Of a stretch of DNA of 64,000 nt, positions 23,045 to 31,935 are shown one piece after another. A program made the position numbers and the translations under genes. Each line of letters begins with the position of its first letter. The stretch's first letter is position 1. This DNA comes from Fusicatenibacter saccharivorans (GTDB taxonomy: Bacteria > Bacillota > Clostridia > Lachnospirales > Lachnospiraceae), in NCBI RefSeq assembly GCF_027667425.1, contig NZ_JAQEGR010000001.1, forward strand, positions 1-64,000. The letters are read 5' to 3'. The notes beneath the pieces were generated by a model, which was not told the origin of the DNA, searched no databases, and was given only the letters and a program-made list of their open reading frames with translations.

Positions 23045-23883
23045 TGCAGTGCTTTTGAGGGACAAACTTTCGTGCATTCATAGCAGAGAATACACTCTGT
23101 TCCGTTTTTCCGCTTGCGGGTTTCCTTATTAACCTCCACGTTCATGGGGCAGACCTGCAGACACTTCCTGCAATGGACACACTTATCCTCATCACAGTGG
23201 ACGCGCAGAAGAGAGAAATAGCTCATAGGTTTGAGAAAAACCGTAATGGGACACAGGTACTTGCAGAATGCCCGGTTATCTTGAAACAGGAAGGCGAACA
23301 CAATACCGACAAGGTAATAAAGCGCATTTCCGGCCAGGAAAAGCCAGAACATGATTTGCTCCAGATGTGCCACCTGCATCAGAAACAGCCCAGACACCAA
23401 CGCCAGAGACAGAAGAAACATCACATAGCGAAGGAAGCCCAGCTTTTCTTTTCGTGGCTTCTGCGGCTGATTGTAGGGCAGAAAGTCCAGCACCATAGCT
23501 GTCCAGCAGGCGTAACCGCACCAGCCACGCCCAAAAAGCAACGGTCCGAAAATTTTTGCAACCGCGTAGTGGATAGTTGCTGCTTCGAAAACGCCGAGAA
23601 ACAGGTAGTACCAGAACCCTTCGATCTGCATATTTTCACGGGAAATCACGCCAAGGTACAGCAACATATAGCTGCCCACCGCCAACTGGACGAAATGCCG
23701 GGCATACCGTTTCCCGGCGGTAAACAGTGCCGTTCCAAGCCCAAGGCAGGCTCCGATGTAGCTGAAATTCAGCAGATAGAAAAAATTGTCCTTTGTGAGC
23801 CACAGCGTAACTGCCACTGCTTCAAACAGCAGAAACAGCAGCATAGATGGCACGTATTTGTGAAGTCTGTGATAGATTCTCAT
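23041..23883 (-). CDS. Membrane polyferredoxin (NapH/MauN-type 4Fe-4S protein)
   Basis: 280 residues from ATG 23883 (AGAGGA upstream); a TTG at 23919 would add 12 residues but has no site. Several transmembrane helices come first. Two conserved cysteine blocks of the NosR/NapH family follow (GRGWCGYACW and FCKYLCP), and then two C-terminal [4Fe-4S] ferredoxin motifs, CVHCRKCLQVCP and CILCYECTKVCP. It would pass electrons between the membrane and a cytoplasmic or extracytoplasmic redox partner. No partner reductase is adjacent, so its pathway is unknown. The gene abuts a decayed remnant on its 3' side and a long hairpin element upstream. Confidence 0.88.
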   Translation of the reverse strand: MRIYHRLHKYVPSMLLFLLFEAVAVTLWLTKDNFFYLLNFSYIGACLGLGTALFTAGKRYARHFVQLAVGSYMLLYLGVISRENMQIEGFWYYLFLGVFEAATIHYAVAKIFGPLLFGRGWCGYACWTAMVLDFLPYNQPQKPRKEKLGFLRYVMFLLSLALVSGLFLMQVAHLEQIMFWLFLAGNALYYLVGIVFAFLFQDNRAFCKYLCPITVFLKPMSYFSLLRVHCDEDKCVHCRKCLQVCPMNVEVNKETRKRKNGTECILCYECTKVCPSKALH

Positions 23884-24025
23884 GTTCTCTTTGATCCTCT
23901 GCTTTCTTGCTTTTTTCAATACACTGACTGCCGGGCCGGTGCAACGCCCGACATCTTATTATAAGTATAGCAGAGAAATGAAAAAATAGTAATCAGATTC
24001 TTATAAAACATCTGCAAAAAAAGTG

Positions 24026-24075
24026 AAACGATTACAGGCGCAGACGGTTATGACCGCCTGCGCCTGTAATCGTTT
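24026..24075. repeat. Long near-perfect palindrome, 23-bp stem with 4-nt loop
   Basis: Left arm 24026-24048 and right arm 24053-24075 pair with a single mismatch around the loop TATG; the arms start AAACGATTACAGGCGCAG. It sits 143 bp upstream of the polyferredoxin gene and is not downstream of any gene on either strand, so an ordinary terminator role is unlikely. It may be a REP/MITE-like element or cruciform site. Confidence 0.75.
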
Positions 24076-24232
24076 GGAGTCATGCCAGACTGTTTTTAAA
24101 AGCTGTCTGGAAATGGCCTGGACTGGAAAAGTTTGATGTATTCCTATGCATAGGGTATAATGTCTTTAGGAAAAAAGATATGATTACGAAAACAAAATAT
24201 TCCGCAAACATGATAGAGAAAGCAGGTATGCT

Positions 24233-24331
24233 ATGAAAAGAAAAATTATGATTGCTGCAGTGGCAGCTGCTGTGATTTTTGCGGTGATTGCGATTCTTTC
24301 CGTTTTGGCGCAGACACCGGCATTAATCTGA
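24233..24331 (+). CDS. Possible 32-residue membrane peptide
   Basis: ATG 24233 opens MKRKIMIAAVAAAVIFAVIA followed by ILSVLAQTPALI: a basic N-terminus and one hydrophobic helix, like a signal anchor or small membrane peptide. The upstream site (AAAGCAGG) is weak. The 170 bp after it hold only the promoter for the following MFS gene. Confidence 0.35.
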   Translation: MKRKIMIAAVAAAVIFAVIAILSVLAQTPALI

Positions 24332-24432
24332 GAAATCGAAATGATCTGCTGTGAAATTTCCGGCGGATCATGGAAGGATGGGAAAACTGGCGTTTCGCAA
24401 ATGATTTTGCCTGTTTTCATACAAAAAATACT

Positions 24433-24460
24433 TTGAATATCAAGAAATCTATGCTACACT
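24433..24460 (+). promoter_or_regulatory. Promoter of the MFS gene
   Basis: TTGAAT (24433-24438), a 16-nt spacer and TACACT (24455-24460), 40 nt before the MFS ATG. Confidence 0.5.
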
Positions 24461-24500
24461 GATACTGCACGACAAAATAAAAGAAAGTGGGGATTGGAGT

Positions 24501-25802
24501 ATGAGTGGTCTGTTTCGTGCTCTTCATCGGACAAAAGTGTTTCGAAATCTGACGGAGCAGGAGTTTGCATGGGTTTTATATGATGTGGGAAATTCGGCAT
24601 TTATTATGCTTGCCTGTTCGCTGATTCCGATCTGGTTTAAGAGTCTGGCAATCGGTACAGGGCCGGGAAAAATCAGTTCGGATCAGGCGACGGCGTATTA
24701 TTCGATTGCCATTTCCATTGTTACGGTGGTGGTGGCACTGATCGGTCCTGTCTGCGGTGTGCTGGCAGATCATAAGGATAAGAAAAAGATCTTTTTTACC
24801 ACAACGGCAGGTCTTGGCATCACAGGATGTGTGCTGAATGGCGTTGCAACGAGCTGGGTGCTGTTTCTGGTCATTTACATTGTGACAAGAGTCTGCTATA
24901 ATGCATCGCTGACGATTTACGATTCCATGCTGAATGACGTGACGACGGAGGAACGTATGGATGAGGTATCCTCCTATGGCTATGCGTGGGGATACCTGGG
25001 ATCCTGCATTCCGTTTCTTGTAGCACTGATTGCTTATGTGTTGGGGCCGGATATGGTCGGGGTGTTGCCGGATTTTGTCTCTAAGATGATTGGCTTTTGC
25101 GTAACGGCTCTCTGGTGGCTGGTGGTGACGCTGCCGTTGCTGAAGGAGTATCGGCAGAAGAATTACGTGGAAATGAGAACGGTTACCGTCGGTCAGACAT
25201 TTGGAAAAATATTCAGAACTCTGAAAAAAATCGCAGTTTCGGACCGGAAAGTATTTTTCTTTCTGATTGGATTCTTTCTCTATATTGATGGGGTCGGAAC
25301 TATCATTGACAACTGCATCAACATCGGAACCGATCTGAACCTGAATACGGTCGGACAGGTTGTTTTTCTGCTTGCCACGCAGGTTGTCGCTTTTGGAGGA
25401 TCTCTGTTTTTTGCAAAACTGTCGCGGAAAAAAGATACGGTATCCCTGATTCTGATCTGCATCGCAGGCTATTTTGTCATCTGCCTCTATGCGCTGACAC
25501 TGCGGACGCTGGTGCACTTTGCGATTCTGGCATTTGGAGTGGGATGCTTTCAGGGATCAATTCAGTCGTTGTCGCGGTCGTATTATTCCAAAATTATTCC
25601 GGCGGAGAATTCGGGAGAATATTTTGGCATCTACGATATTTTTGCCAAGGGCGCTTCCTTCCTTGGATCTGTAGTCATTGCAGTTGTAAAGCTGGCGGGA
25701 GGAACGATCAACGTAGCGGTTGCATGTCTGGCGGTTTTCTTTGCACTTGGATTTGTTTTTCTGAAAATTGCAGACCATCAGCCGATGGCGGGTGAAAAAT
25801 AA
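24501..25802 (+). CDS. Atg22/UMF1-like MFS transporter
   Basis: 433 residues with 12 predicted helices. The N-terminal EFAWVLYDVGNSAFIMLACS is the signature of the vacuole-effluxer Atg22-like MFS group, and the GPVCGVLADHKDKKK loop after helix 2 is the MFS A-motif equivalent. The later SLSRSYYSKIIPAENSGEYF is also diagnostic. In bacteria the substrate is unproven (amino acids or small metabolites are proposed). It is monocistronic, with its own promoter and a strong terminator 15 nt after the stop. GTGGGGATTGGAG precedes the ATG. Confidence 0.9.
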   Translation: MSGLFRALHRTKVFRNLTEQEFAWVLYDVGNSAFIMLACSLIPIWFKSLAIGTGPGKISSDQATAYYSIAISIVTVVVALIGPVCGVLADHKDKKKIFFTTTAGLGITGCVLNGVATSWVLFLVIYIVTRVCYNASLTIYDSMLNDVTTEERMDEVSSYGYAWGYLGSCIPFLVALIAYVLGPDMVGVLPDFVSKMIGFCVTALWWLVVTLPLLKEYRQKNYVEMRTVTVGQTFGKIFRTLKKIAVSDRKVFFFLIGFFLYIDGVGTIIDNCINIGTDLNLNTVGQVVFLLATQVVAFGGSLFFAKLSRKKDTVSLILICIAGYFVICLYALTLRTLVHFAILAFGVGCFQGSIQSLSRSYYSKIIPAENSGEYFGIYDIFAKGASFLGSVVIAVVKLAGGTINVAVACLAVFFALGFVFLKIADHQPMAGEK

Positions 25803-25817
25803 AAGATACACAGCATA

Positions 25818-25867
25818 AAAAAATCTCAAAACCAGGAGAACAAGAGCAACTGGTTTTGAGATTTTTT
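25818..25867. terminator. Strong intrinsic terminator after the MFS gene
   Basis: Perfect 17-bp stem, AAAAAATCTCAAAACCA (25818-25834) with its complement at 25851-25867. The A-run before and T-run after allow termination in both directions. Confidence 0.9.
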
Positions 25868-25989
25868 ACTTTTGACTCCGGGGTTTCACAAAGAGAGGTT
25901 ACGTGTTACGATAATCAGTGAGTCGGGCTGCCGGGAATGTGGCTGCCTGAAAAAAGCACAGACAGGCCAGATCCGGAAAGCCGGAAGAG

Positions 25990-26388
25990 TCGATCACAAG
26001 GATGCGTTTCTGGACAACGAGGAGCTGCACATTGGTACCAGACCCCATTACACTTCTATCTGCAGACCCCGATTGCACAGATTCATGATTACAGCATGGC
26101 GCAGTTTGAGCATTGGACGAAAGAAACATTCTCTGCCAATTTTCGCAAAATGCTGACGCTGGAACAATACCGCGATCCAAAACTTGCGCAGCTTCATCAT
26201 GATTATCTGGCGGGCGGACCATTGAAATATATGGCGGTGATTTTTCGTAAGCTGGCGGATTCTGATGAAACGGCCATGCAGCTGGCGTTGGAGTTTTATC
26301 TGTGACAAGAACCCGGAAGCTTTTGAAAAATTTGAAGCCGCATTCCCCAAAAAGGAAAAGCTGAAACTGCTGGGGCAGCTGTTCTGAT
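25990..26388 (+). pseudogene. Decayed regulator remnant (TetR-like C-terminal part)
   Basis: From about 26050 one frame reads FYLQTPIAQIHDYSMAQFEH, then WTKETFSANFRKMLTLEQYR and KYMAVIFRKLADSDETAMQL before a stop at 26305. Another frame then gives CDKNPEAFEKFEAAFPKKEK. This pattern resembles the ligand-binding half of TetR-family regulators, but the DNA-binding half is scrambled and frames shift, so it is non-functional. The identity of the family is tentative. Confidence 0.45.
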
Positions 26389-26575
26389 TCGAGCGATAAA
26401 GTTTGGCAGCAGAACGATGCTGAGGGGTAAGCAGGTGTGTGATAAAAGGAGAACAGGACAATGGGGGAATCCCGTGTCCTGTTTTTTTGCCCCTGAAAAG
26501 TGGAAATTTCCTATCCCCTCTGCATACAATACAGGTAGAGTATCTTTTCAAACCCGTTCAGAAAGGATGATCATT

Positions 26576-26791
26576 ATGACGAAAGGCATTGTAAAAATAA
26601 AGAAAAACCGTGCATTTGTAGAGCAGCAGAACGGCGAGGTGGAAGTGGCTTCCGGGCAGTATGTGTATCTGAAAGTGGAAAATTGCTGGATTCCGGTGGT
26701 GGTGCGGTATTCGGCGCGGAGGAAGAAGTGGTATTTTAAGTATCTCGAGGAAATCCCGGTCTGCGGGCAGAAGGTGTTGCTGAAGGCGTAG
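26576..26791 (+). CDS. DUF5348-type small protein
   Basis: 71 residues from ATG 26576, with GAAAGG 9 nt upstream; an earlier in-frame ATG at 26567 touches that site. The compact beta-rich sequence (MTKGIVKIKKNRAFVEQQNG, CWIPVVVRYSARRKKWYFKY, EIPVCGQKVLLKA) matches the small DUF5348 family found in gut Clostridia, often near mobile DNA. Function unknown. It stands alone between two decayed regions. Confidence 0.65.
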   Translation: MTKGIVKIKKNRAFVEQQNGEVEVASGQYVYLKVENCWIPVVVRYSARRKKWYFKYLEEIPVCGQKVLLKA

Positions 26792-26827
26792 CCGGTAAAG
26801 GGCGTTTCACGTATGTTTAACATGTGT

Positions 26828-27010
26828 TTAATCTTTCTGAGTCAGAAATTCATTATGCAGCTCCTGGATTCTGCGCTGTTCGGCAGCTTCCTGTTTTTCA
26901 CGCTCCGATCAATACGAAGATCCCGCAAGCAGAGCGCAGATCAGCGTCAGACCGAAAACAAGAAGAAAAGAATAAAGATATGGATGACCGGGATGATTTT
27001 CATGATTCAT
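26828..27010 (-). pseudogene. Small membrane protein frame interrupted by an in-frame TGA
   Basis: On the minus strand from ATG 27010: MNHENHPGHPYLYSFLLVFG, then LTLICALLAGSSY, a TGA codon at 26911-26909, then SEREKQEAAEQRRIQELHNE and a TAA at 26830-26828. One transmembrane helix is followed by a charged tail. TGG to TGA would explain the stop. No strong ribosome binding site is seen, so this may be chance. Confidence 0.3.
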
Positions 27011-27207
27011 AGGAAGCCTGGCTTTCTGAATGTAAAATTCGTAGATAAGGATTTTCTGTGTCTAAAATTCAGTATAGCAAACGGAATTTTTCGCGTCAAT
27101 GGAAAGGATTGGTTTCTCGATTTCCAAATTCATCATTTACGCCGTCCCCAAAGTCTGCTAAGATAAAGAAAACTTGTTACCAAACGAGAAAACAGGAGTG
27201 ATTTACA

Positions 27208-28203
27208 TTGAAAAAGATTTTATTTATCGCAACCGGCGGCACAATCGCTTCGAAGAAGACGGAAAATGGTCTGACTCCGCAGATTACGCCGGAGGAGTTA
27301 TTGTCTTATATTCCGGAGGTGGAAGGCCTCTGTGAGATTACGGCGGTGAATCCGTTTAATCTGGACAGCTCGAATGTGGTTCCGGAGAACTGGAGCACGC
27401 TGGTGAAAGTGGCGAAGGAGCATTACGAGGATTACGACGGTTTCGTCATCGCGCACGGAACTGATACGATGGCGTACACCGCGGCGGCGCTTTCCTATAT
27501 GATTCAGAATTCGGAAAAGCCGATCGTCATCACCGGAGCACAGCGGCCGATCAATTTGGATATCACGGATGCAAAGACAAACCTGTCCGATAGCTTTTAT
27601 TACGCCTGTGATGATGCATCCCAGGGTGTACAGATTGTGTTCGACGGAAAAGTCATCGCGGGAACGCGCGCGAAGAAGGTGCGGACGAAGAGCTACAATG
27701 CCTTTTCCAGCATCGATTTCCCGTACCTTGCGGTAATACAGGACCGCAGGATTCTGCGGTATCTGCCGATGCTGCCGTATGAAAAGCCGGTTCGTTTTTA
27801 TGAAAACTTAAGCGATAACGTTTTTCTCTTGAAACTGATCCCGGGAATCAGCCCGGTATTGCTTCCGGCGATTTTTGAGCACTACGATGCGATCATTGTG
27901 GAGAGCTTCGGTGTCGGCGGTATTCCGGCGAGCATCAAGGAGCCGTTTTACGAGCTCTGCCAGAAGTACCCGGAAAAACTCATCATCATGTGTACCCAGG
28001 TTTCTCACGAGGGAAGCGATATGACCGTCTATGAAGTCGGCCATGAGATGAAAACCCTGTGCAACATTCTCGAGTCATACGATATGACCCCGGAGGCAGT
28101 CGCAACTAAAACCATGTGGCTTCTCGGCAACCGTCCGGATGATCATGAGAGCCGGGAAAAAGCATTCTATAAACCGATCAACTACGATACGGTCTGGAAA
28201 TAA
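27208..28203 (+). CDS. ansA: Type I (cytoplasmic-type) L-asparaginase
   Basis: 331 residues. Hydrolyses asparagine to aspartate and ammonia. The first catalytic Thr is T12 in GGTIAS; the second triad motif HGTDT is at residues 83-87; VITGAQRPI follows. No signal peptide is present, so it is the cytoplasmic, lower-affinity class. The start is TTG 27208, set by AGGAGTG 7 nt upstream and by the family's N-terminus MKKILFIATGGTIAS. The C-terminal effector half is intact. Upstream 26792-27207 holds only the weak small ORF. Downstream is a decayed peptidase. Confidence 0.94.
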   Translation: MKKILFIATGGTIASKKTENGLTPQITPEELLSYIPEVEGLCEITAVNPFNLDSSNVVPENWSTLVKVAKEHYEDYDGFVIAHGTDTMAYTAAALSYMIQNSEKPIVITGAQRPINLDITDAKTNLSDSFYYACDDASQGVQIVFDGKVIAGTRAKKVRTKSYNAFSSIDFPYLAVIQDRRILRYLPMLPYEKPVRFYENLSDNVFLLKLIPGISPVLLPAIFEHYDAIIVESFGVGGIPASIKEPFYELCQKYPEKLIIMCTQVSHEGSDMTVYEVGHEMKTLCNILESYDMTPEAVATKTMWLLGNRPDDHESREKAFYKPINYDTVWK

Positions 28204-28491
28204 GAAAAAGAAAGACGGCAAAAAGGCTGTCACGGTCCGCAGGAAAGAAATGTTTCTGCTGGCTGTGAACGCCTCTTTTTCTTTTTGAGGAAAAAGAAAT
28301 TTTCTGCAAAATTTTCAGACAGTACGGACGCAAAATTGATTTTTATTGGAAGAATTGTGCAAATTTCATAGAAAAATCAGAAACAGGTTGATATCTTTTG
28401 AACATTTTAGTAGAATTGAATTCATGATGCAGTGCGGAAAACGGCGGATTTTGGATGACGAATCCAACCGCTGGTTACAGTTACAACATAT

Positions 28492-28809
28492 GTCGATATC
28501 GAGGAGACACCGACCGGCATCCGCTTAAAGAAGTATATGGAGAAATATTTCGATCCACGGATTTATATCGCAGGAGAGCTTGGCATCGGACTGAATTCGT
28601 GCTCGAACTGCCTCGGCAACTGCTACATTGAGGATGAATCCGCGTATGGAACTTTCCACGTAGGGCTTGGACGCAATATCGCGCTCGGCGGCGTGCAGAA
28701 TGCGAAAGGCCACTTCGACCTGGTCTGCCGGGAACCCGATATTTTTACCGATAACCGTCAGATTATGGACCGGGGAAAGATTATTGCACCCGAGCCTGTG
28801 TTATACTAA
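28492..28809 (+). pseudogene. M29-like aminopeptidase, C-terminal remnant
   Basis: The frame reads VDIEETPTGIRLKKYMEKYF, then IYIAGELGIGLNSCSNCLGN, and ends YGTFHVGLGRNIALGGVQNA, GHFDLVCREPDIFTDNRQIM. The last part resembles the metal-binding end of aminopeptidase T (M29)-like proteins. The N-terminal three quarters are absent and there is no ribosome binding site. The ~280 bp before it (28204-28491) hold no gene. Confidence 0.6.
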
Positions 28810-28857
28810 AGGACAGAACCAGGAGACAAAAATTAAGAGACAAAAGGAGAAAAGACG

Positions 28858-29502
28858 ATGAAAGTTTTATTAACAGGATTTGACCCATTTGGAGGAGAGA
28901 GCGTGAACCCGGCATTCGAGGCCATCAAACTTCTGCCGGATACCATCGCCGGAGCAGAGATCGTAAAAGTTGAGATCCCGACCGAGTTTACCAGAAGTAT
29001 TTCCTGCGTGGAAGCAGCCATCAAAGAGCACAATCCGGACGTTGTCATCGATGTCGGACAGGCAGGCGGACGCGCATGCGTAACCGTAGAGAAAGTCGGC
29101 ATCAACCTTGCAGACGCAAGAATCCCGGACAACGCCGGAGAGCAGCCGTCCGATGAACCGCTGCAGGCAGACGGCCCGACCGCATACTTTGCAACGATTC
29201 CGGTCAAAGCAATGGTTCAGAACGTCCGCGAACACGGCCTTCCGTGCCACGTATCCTTCACCGCAGGCACCTACGTATGCAACTGCGTCATGTACAATGT
29301 GCTTCACCTGTGCGCAACGAAATATCCGAACATCCGCGCAGGCTTCATCCACGTACCGTTCGCATGCGAGCAGGTAGTCGGAAAAGCAAGCACCATGGCA
29401 AGCATGCCGCTGGAAACGATTGCAAAATCTCTGGAATACTGCATCGAGGCAGTCGTAACCAACAAAGAAGAAGTAGAAGAAGCAATGGGAACTACCCACT
29501 AA
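28858..29502 (+). CDS. pcp: Pyroglutamyl-peptidase I (pyrrolidone-carboxylate peptidase)
   Basis: 214-residue C15-family cysteine peptidase that removes N-terminal pyroglutamate from peptides in the cytoplasm. The triad is visible and correctly spaced: E78 (TVEKVGIN), C141 (GTYVCN) and H165 (GFIHVPF). The N-terminus MKVLLTGFDPFGG is the family signature. AAAGGAG is 8 nt before ATG 28858. It stands as a single gene between a peptidase remnant and a strong terminator. Confidence 0.96.
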   Translation: MKVLLTGFDPFGGESVNPAFEAIKLLPDTIAGAEIVKVEIPTEFTRSISCVEAAIKEHNPDVVIDVGQAGGRACVTVEKVGINLADARIPDNAGEQPSDEPLQADGPTAYFATIPVKAMVQNVREHGLPCHVSFTAGTYVCNCVMYNVLHLCATKYPNIRAGFIHVPFACEQVVGKASTMASMPLETIAKSLEYCIEAVVTNKEEVEEAMGTTH

Positions 29503-29512
29503 AACAGACTTT

Positions 29513-29556
29513 CAGACCGTCGTACCGGAATTTTGGTGCGGCGGTCTGCTTTTTTT
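29513..29556 (+). terminator. Intrinsic terminator after pcp
   Basis: A 14-bp stem, CAGACCGTCGTACC (29513-29526) with 29535-29548 (two G-T pairs), then CTTTTTTT. Confidence 0.9.
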
Positions 29557-29569
29557 GCTATTTTCTCTT

Positions 29570-29597
29570 TTGCAAACTATATCTTTTGTGATACAAT
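29570..29597 (+). promoter_or_regulatory. Promoter of the aconitase-family operon
   Basis: TTGCAA (29570-29575), 16-nt spacer, TACAAT (29592-29597), 44 nt before the first ATG. Confidence 0.6.
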
Positions 29598-29641
29598 AAG
29601 ATTCGTCAGAATTTTTATGCGAAAGGAACGAAAGAAAGAAA

Positions 29642-30124
29642 ATGGAACAGGGTAAAATTTTTAAATTTCATAATGACCTTGATACAGACCAGATCATCGC
29701 ATCCCAGTATCTGCTTCTGCCGAATCTGGATGAGATGAAAGGTCATGCGTTTGAATCGTTAGATCCGGACTTTGCAAAAAAAGTAAAACCGGGAGATTTT
29801 GTCGTAGGAGGAGAAAACTTTGGCTGTGGTTCCTCAAGAGAGCAGGCACCGGGCGTTTTAAAGGCACTTGGTGTACAGGCTGTTATCGCAAAATCCTTTG
29901 CCAGAATCTTTTTCCGCAACGCCATCAACATCGGTCTGCCGGCGATTGTCTGTAAAGACCTGCCGGATGCCGTAGAAGACGGGGACACCATGGTCCTCCA
30001 TATGTCCGAGGGAACCGCAGAGGTGAACGGCAAAACGTACACCTGCACCAAACTGCCGGAATATATGCAGAACATACTGAATCAGGGAGGCTTGATTGCC
30101 TCTTTGAACCGCGAGGAGGAGTAA
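29642..30124 (+). CDS. LeuD-like dehydratase small subunit, copy 1
   Basis: 160-residue swivel-domain subunit of a two-part aconitase-superfamily (isopropylmalate isomerase type) enzyme. It has FHNDLDTDQIIASQYLL at the start and the GCGSSREQAP motif (substrate-phosphate/carboxylate binding) near residue 60, then AKSFARIFFRNAINIGLP. The substrate-specifying loop reads YLLL. The YLRT with Arg reported for homoaconitase is absent, so a hydrophobic side-chain substrate such as isopropylmalate or citramalate/dimethylmalate is more likely. First of five co-directional genes. leuA and leuB are not in the window, so a leucine role is unproven. Confidence 0.88.
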   Translation: MEQGKIFKFHNDLDTDQIIASQYLLLPNLDEMKGHAFESLDPDFAKKVKPGDFVVGGENFGCGSSREQAPGVLKALGVQAVIAKSFARIFFRNAINIGLPAIVCKDLPDAVEDGDTMVLHMSEGTAEVNGKTYTCTKLPEYMQNILNQGGLIASLNREEE

Positions 30125-30129
30125 GAACC

Positions 30130-31380
30130 ATGGGAATGACAATTGCAGAGAAAATTATCGCCGCTGCAGCCGGCGTTCCGGAAGTAAAACCGGGAGATAT
30201 CCACACCGTAACACTGGATCGTCTGATGAGCAACGACGGAACAACTCATCTGACGGTTGATATGTACCGCAACAAATTAAACCACCCGCACATTGCGGAT
30301 CCGAAAAAGCTCGTTTTCATCGTCGACCACAACGTGCCGTCCGACAGCCCGAAAACAGCAGCATCCCAGAAAAAGATGCGTGATTTTGCAAGAGAGAACA
30401 ACATTGACTTCTGGGAAGGAAAAGGCGTATGCCATCAGGTGATGATCGAGAACTATGTCCGCCCGGGCGAGCTGATCTTCGGCGCTGACAGCCATACCTG
30501 CTCTTACGGAGCACTCGGCGCATTCGGCACCGGTGTCGGCTGTACCGATTTCCTGTACGGCATGGTAACGGGAACTTCCTGGGTACTCGTACCGGAAAGC
30601 GTAAAATTCAATCTTGTAGGAAAACTGCCGGAGGGCGTTTATGCGAGAGACCTGATCCTCACCATCATCGGCGAGGTCGGCGCAAACGGATGCAACTACC
30701 AGGTGATGGAGTTTACCGGTGAGGGTGCAAAAACGCTGAGCATCAGTGACCGTATGGCACTTTGTAATATGGCAGTCGAAGCCGGCGCCAAGACCGGTAT
30801 CTTTGAGGCAGATGAGAAAGCCATGGAATACCTGAAAGAGCACGGAAGAGAGCCAAAAGAAGTCTTCCACAGCGACCCGGATGCAAAATACGTCCGAGAG
30901 TATACCTTTGACCTCTCCAAAGTCCGCCCGGTTGTTGCAAAGCCAGACTTTGTGGACCGCGTTGTTCCGGCAGAGGAAACGTGCGGAACGCCAATCAATG
31001 AGGCATTCCTTGGTTCCTGCAACAACGGAAGAATCGAAGACCTCCGTGTCGGCGCAGAGATCATCCGCGGAAAGAAGGTCGCAGAGGGTGTCCGTTTCCT
31101 CGTTGTTCCGGCAAGCCAGACGATCTACCGTCAGGCATTAAAAGAAGGCATCATCGACACCTTCATGGAGGCCGGAGCCATCGTCATGAACCCGAACTGC
31201 AGCGTCTGCTGGGGAAGCTGCCAGGGTGTCATCGGCGAGAACGAAGTGCTGATCAGCACCGGAACCCGTAACTTCAAGGGCCGTGCCGGTCATCCAAGCT
31301 CCAAAGTATACCTGGGATCCGCTGCTACGGTAACCGCATCCGCGATTGCCGGAAAGATTGCGACGGCAGATCAGATCTGA
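30130..31380 (+). CDS. LeuC-like dehydratase large subunit, copy 1
   Basis: 416-residue catalytic large subunit carrying the [4Fe-4S] cluster: C297 (GSCNNGR), C357 and C360 (NPNCSVC). It shows VPSDSPKTAASQKKMRDFAR and GADSHTCSYGALGAFGTGVG, both typical of the 3-isopropylmalate dehydratase/homoaconitase family. The usual GRMG near the C-terminus reads GRAGHPSSKVYLG, unlike copy 2, hinting at a different substrate. It begins 5 nt after the small subunit. The small-then-large gene order is repeated by copy 2. Confidence 0.88.
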   Translation: MGMTIAEKIIAAAAGVPEVKPGDIHTVTLDRLMSNDGTTHLTVDMYRNKLNHPHIADPKKLVFIVDHNVPSDSPKTAASQKKMRDFARENNIDFWEGKGVCHQVMIENYVRPGELIFGADSHTCSYGALGAFGTGVGCTDFLYGMVTGTSWVLVPESVKFNLVGKLPEGVYARDLILTIIGEVGANGCNYQVMEFTGEGAKTLSISDRMALCNMAVEAGAKTGIFEADEKAMEYLKEHGREPKEVFHSDPDAKYVREYTFDLSKVRPVVAKPDFVDRVVPAEETCGTPINEAFLGSCNNGRIEDLRVGAEIIRGKKVAEGVRFLVVPASQTIYRQALKEGIIDTFMEAGAIVMNPNCSVCWGSCQGVIGENEVLISTGTRNFKGRAGHPSSKVYLGSAATVTASAIAGKIATADQI

Positions 31381-31425
31381 CCATTTTCTTTGAGGGATAC
31401 ATAATATTTTTGGGAGAATAAACAT

Positions 31426-31917
31426 ATGGAAGCATTTACAGGAAAAGTATGGGTGCTTGGAGACGATATTGATACCGATATCATTATCCCGACCGAGTAT
31501 CTTGCTTTAAAGACAATTGACGATATGAAACAGTACGGCTTTTCCCCGCTCCGCCCGGAACTGGCCGGACAGATCGAAAAGGGCGACATCATCGTGGCAG
31601 GAAAGAACTTCGGCTGCGGCTCCTCGAGAGAGCAGGCACCGGAGATCATCAAGGCGCTCGGCATTTCCTGCGTTATCGCGAAATCCTTTGCTCGGATCTT
31701 TTTCCGCAACTCCATCAATAACGGCCTTCTTCTGATCGAGCAGCCGGATCTGCACGATGATATCAAAGAGGGCGACACCATCACCGTCAAGATGAATGAG
31801 CATGTTGATTACAACGGAAAAACATACCCGATCGCAGCTCTGCCGGAGAACCTGATGGATATCATTCAGGCAGGCGGCCTGGTAAAGGCAATGCGCAAGC
31901 GCAACGGATTGGATTAA
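31426..31917 (+). CDS. LeuD-like dehydratase small subunit, copy 2
   Basis: 163-residue small subunit paralogous to the one at 29642. GDDIDTDIIIPTEYLAL is the N-terminal substrate loop, here YLAL. GCGSSREQAP and AKSFARIFFRNSINNGL are conserved. It differs enough from copy 1 (C-terminus PIAALPENLMDIIQAGGLVK) to be an old duplication with probable substrate divergence. GGGAG precedes ATG 31426, 45 bp after copy 1 large subunit, so all four genes likely share one mRNA. Confidence 0.88.
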   Translation: MEAFTGKVWVLGDDIDTDIIIPTEYLALKTIDDMKQYGFSPLRPELAGQIEKGDIIVAGKNFGCGSSREQAPEIIKALGISCVIAKSFARIFFRNSINNGLLLIEQPDLHDDIKEGDTITVKMNEHVDYNGKTYPIAALPENLMDIIQAGGLVKAMRKRNGLD

Positions 31918-31935
31918 GAGCGGGAGGAAGAAACG

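Noticed and set aside
24026..24075. Reading the long palindrome as an ordinary intrinsic terminator
   Set aside because: No gene on either strand ends into it and there is no convincing T-run; kept as an unexplained repeat instead.
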